Assembly (NCBI RefSeq): GCF_006440735.1
Contig: NZ_VFUA01000063.1
Span: 1-38,324 of the forward strand
DNA: 38,324 nt
Reading direction: 5' to 3'
Origin: Mesorhizobium sp. B2-7-1
GTDB taxonomy: Bacteria; Pseudomonadota; Alphaproteobacteria; Rhizobiales; Rhizobiaceae
Below, piece by piece: positions 36,357 through 38,324 of this stretch. Within the stretch, counting starts at the first letter, position 1. Every line of letters begins with the position of its first letter. The notes beneath the pieces were generated by a model. The model searched no databases and was not told the origin of the DNA. It saw nothing but the letters and a program-made list of their open reading frames with translations. The translations under genes were made by a program, and so were the position numbers.

Positions 36357-37355
36357 TCAGTAGGTGGTGCGCCGCTCTTCCGATGGCGGGCGACCGAACT
36401 GCAGCCGGTAGCTCTGCGCGAAATAGGAATGCGAGGTGAAGCCGGTGGCGATCGCCACGTCGAGGATCGGCATGTTGGTCTGGCGCAGCAACTCGCGCGC
36501 GCGTTCGAGCCTCAGCCGCATATAGTAGCGGCCGGGCGTCACGCTGAGGTGGCGCAGGAACAGGCGCTCGACCTGGCGCACGGACAGGCCGGCGGACTTG
36601 GCAAGCTGCACCGCCGACAGCGGCTCGTCGAGATGGTCGGCCATCAATTCGACGATGCGCCTGAGCTTCTCCGACTTGCCGGTGAGGTCGCGCTCCGGTC
36701 CGACGCGCTGGCGGTCGCCGGCCGAGCGGATGCGCTCGTGCTGGAACTGGTTGGCGACGCCGTTGGCGAGGTTGGAGCCGAAATCGCCGCGCACGATCTC
36801 CAACATCAGGTCGATCGAGGTGGTGCCGCCGGCGCAGGTGTAGCGCTTGCGGTCGATCTCGAAGACGTTGCCGGTGCAGTTGATGTCGGGAAAGCGCTCC
36901 ATGAAGCCGGCGCGGTTCTCCCAATGGATGGTGCAGCGATAGCCGTCGAGCTGCCCGGCCTCGGCCAACAGATAGGAGCCAACCGACAGCGCGCCCAGCG
37001 CATTGCCGCGGCGGCCCCAGCCGCGCAGCGCCGCCAGCACCTTGCTCTTGCCGGGGAATTCGGTTGTCAGCCCTACCGAGACGAACAGGATGTCGACCGG
37101 CGGCATGTCGGCGACCGAATAGTCGATCTTCAGCGGCAGGCCGTTCGAGGCCATGACCGCGTCGCCATCGGCCGAAATCGTCGTCCAGCCATAGAAATCG
37201 CGGCCGAGCAGGCGGTTGGCCGAGCGGAAGCAGTCGATGGCCGCCGCCAGCGAGAACATCGAGAATTTGTCGACCAGCAGGAAGCCGAACTGACGGCCGC
37301 CCTGAACGGGATCGTTCGTGATCGGCCGTTCAACGGGAGCAGTCAGGTTGGGCAA
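36357..37355 (-). CDS. GlxA-family AraC-type regulator (GbdR-like)
   Basis: The 332-aa regulator has an N-terminal DJ-1/PfpI-like domain (about 22-190, F-G-F-L-L-V-D-K-F-S-M-F-S-L-A-A) and a C-terminal AraC helix-turn-helix pair (about 228-325, including L-S-V-R-Q-V-E-R-L-F and D-V-A-I-A-T-G-F-T-S-H-S-Y-F). The first domain resembles GbdR/CdhR regulators that respond to glycine betaine, dimethylglycine or carnitine-type compounds. It lies 18 bp after folD on the same strand, so a folD-regulator operon is likely. That link to one-carbon units fits betaine demethylation but is inferred. Confidence 0.85.
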   Translation of the reverse strand: MPNLTAPVERPITNDPVQGGRQFGFLLVDKFSMFSLAAAIDCFRSANRLLGRDFYGWTTISADGDAVMASNGLPLKIDYSVADMPPVDILFVSVGLTTEFPGKSKVLAALRGWGRRGNALGALSVGSYLLAEAGQLDGYRCTIHWENRAGFMERFPDINCTGNVFEIDRKRYTCAGGTTSIDLMLEIVRGDFGSNLANGVANQFQHERIRSAGDRQRVGPERDLTGKSEKLRRIVELMADHLDEPLSAVQLAKSAGLSVRQVERLFLRHLSVTPGRYYMRLRLERARELLRQTNMPILDVAIATGFTSHSYFAQSYRLQFGRPPSEERRTTY

Positions 37356-37373
37356 TGCAGGGGCTTTCTCAAA

Positions 37374-38276
37374 TCAGAAGGACGGCCGCTTCAGCCCAGC
37401 CGCGAGGTAGGCGGAAGCTACAGTGTTCGCCATCAGCATGGCAATGGTCATCGGCCCGACGCCGCCCGGGACCGGCGTGATGGCGCCGGCATTCCTGGCT
37501 GCCTCGGCATAGGCGACGTCGCCGACCAGGCGGCTCTTGCCTTCGCCCTTTTCGGGCGCGGGGATGCGGTTGATCCCGACGTCGATCACGGTCGCACCCG
37601 GCTTGACCCAATCGCCTTTGACCATTTCCGGACGGCCGACGGCGGCGACCAGGATATCGGCCGTGCGGGCAAGCGCCGGCAGGTCCTTGGTGCGGCTGTG
37701 GGCGATGGTGACCGTGCAGTTGGCGGCGAGCAGCAGATTGGCCATCGGCTTGCCGACGATGTTGGAGCGGCCGACGACGACGGCGTTGAGGCCGGACAGG
37801 TCCTTGCCGCGCACCCGCTCGATCAACAGCATGGAGCCCGCCGGCGTGCAGGGCACGAAGGCCGTCTCGAGCTCGCCGGTGCCGAGCTTGCCGACATTGA
37901 TGAAGTGGAAGCCGTCGACATCCTTCTCCGGCGCGATCGTCTGGATCACCTTGCCGGCATCGATATGGCCGGGAAGCGGCAGTTGCACCAGGATGCCATG
38001 GATCGACTTATCGGCATTCAAGTCGCCGATTATCTTCAGCAACTGTTCCTCGGTGGTGTCGGCCGGGAGCGTATGCTGGAGTGAATGGAAGCCGCATTCC
38101 TTGGCGGTGCGAGACTTCGAGGCGACATAGACCTGGCTTGCCGGGTCTTCGCCGACGATGACCACCGCCAGACCGGGCTTGGTGGCGCCGTTGGCCGAAA
38201 GCTCCGACGTCAGCGCCTTGACCTTCGAAACCACATCCTCGGCGACACGCTTCCCGTCAATCACTTCGGTCATCAT
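37374..38276 (-). CDS. folD: Bifunctional methylenetetrahydrofolate dehydrogenase/cyclohydrolase FolD
   Basis: The 300-aa enzyme interconverts 5,10-methylene-, 5,10-methenyl- and 10-formyl-tetrahydrofolate with NADP(H). Signatures are Y-V-A-S-K-S-R-T-A-K with the catalytic Lys, V-Q-L-P-L-P, the Rossmann motif V-V-V-G-R-S-N-I-V-G-K-P-M, and P-V-P-G-G-V-G-P-M-T at the C-terminus. The first of two adjacent ATGs (38276) has GGAG 5 nt upstream; the second would give 299 aa. It is the upstream partner of the GlxA-type regulator. The 48 bp to its right end of the window hold its leader only. Confidence 0.96.
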   Translation of the reverse strand: MMTEVIDGKRVAEDVVSKVKALTSELSANGATKPGLAVVIVGEDPASQVYVASKSRTAKECGFHSLQHTLPADTTEEQLLKIIGDLNADKSIHGILVQLPLPGHIDAGKVIQTIAPEKDVDGFHFINVGKLGTGELETAFVPCTPAGSMLLIERVRGKDLSGLNAVVVGRSNIVGKPMANLLLAANCTVTIAHSRTKDLPALARTADILVAAVGRPEMVKGDWVKPGATVIDVGINRIPAPEKGEGKSRLVGDVAYAEAARNAGAITPVPGGVGPMTIAMLMANTVASAYLAAGLKRPSF

Positions 38277-38324
38277 GAACTCTCCGTTTTGAGGCCGCCT
38301 CGATGCATGCCTCATCCTCAATCC

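Overview
The window looks like a chromosomal segment of a Rhizobiales alphaproteobacterium, most likely Mesorhizobium or a close relative. The evidence is the high GC content, a zwf-pgl-edd Entner-Doudoroff operon, polyhydroxybutyrate-linked genes, an anti-Shine-Dalgarno-loop sRNA of the rhizobial alpha-r14/NfeR1 type, a CtrA box before a PdhS/PleC-like kinase, and a histidine tRNA of the alphaproteobacterial type (A73, no G-1). The species assignment is inference from sequence character only.

Layout. 1-1166 (minus) is the N-terminal 388 codons of a tyrosine recombinase that runs off the left edge. It starts 130 bp beyond the 3' end of tRNA-His (1297-1373, minus), so an integrated element probably occupies the DNA to the left. 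1374-2290 holds a candidate sRNA with three hairpins that share one loop sequence, and a phasin gene. 2437-6489 is a very large multi-PAS histidine kinase behind a perfect CtrA box. Then come acetoacetyl-CoA synthetase (minus) and an AsmA-family protein (plus). 10868-14978 is a potFGHI-type polyamine ABC transporter (minus) with a hairpin between the binding-protein gene and the ATPase gene, followed by an EamA exporter. 16419-19758 pairs a PccR/RamB-type regulator divergently with isocitrate lyase aceA and an 80-aa protein. 19924-22243 carries an atypical receiver protein, a dispersed repeat, a MerR regulator and a HAD hydrolase. 22422-25155 encodes a PuuA-like glutamine synthetase and a PuuB-like oxidase. 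25414-28499 carries a membrane SH3 protein, a stand-alone Mur ligase with a four-cysteine tail, and an SDR dehydrogenase. 28758-32809 is zwf-pgl-edd. 32877-38276 (all minus) holds a periplasmic VWA protein, a membrane-bound HTH-TPR regulator, a GlxA/GbdR-type AraC regulator and folD.

How the genes fit together. Several are carbon-storage and carbon-entry functions: phasin and AcsA for polyhydroxybutyrate storage and mobilisation, isocitrate lyase with its likely acyl-CoA-sensing regulator for C2 growth, and the Entner-Doudoroff operon for sugar. The potFGHI and puuAB-like genes make a plausible putrescine uptake and gamma-glutamylation route although they are about 7.4 kb apart. FolD next to a GbdR-like regulator suggests one-carbon metabolism linked to methylamine or betaine use. 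Two inverted copies of one dispersed palindromic repeat (20371-20475 and 36040-36143) sit directly against coding regions.
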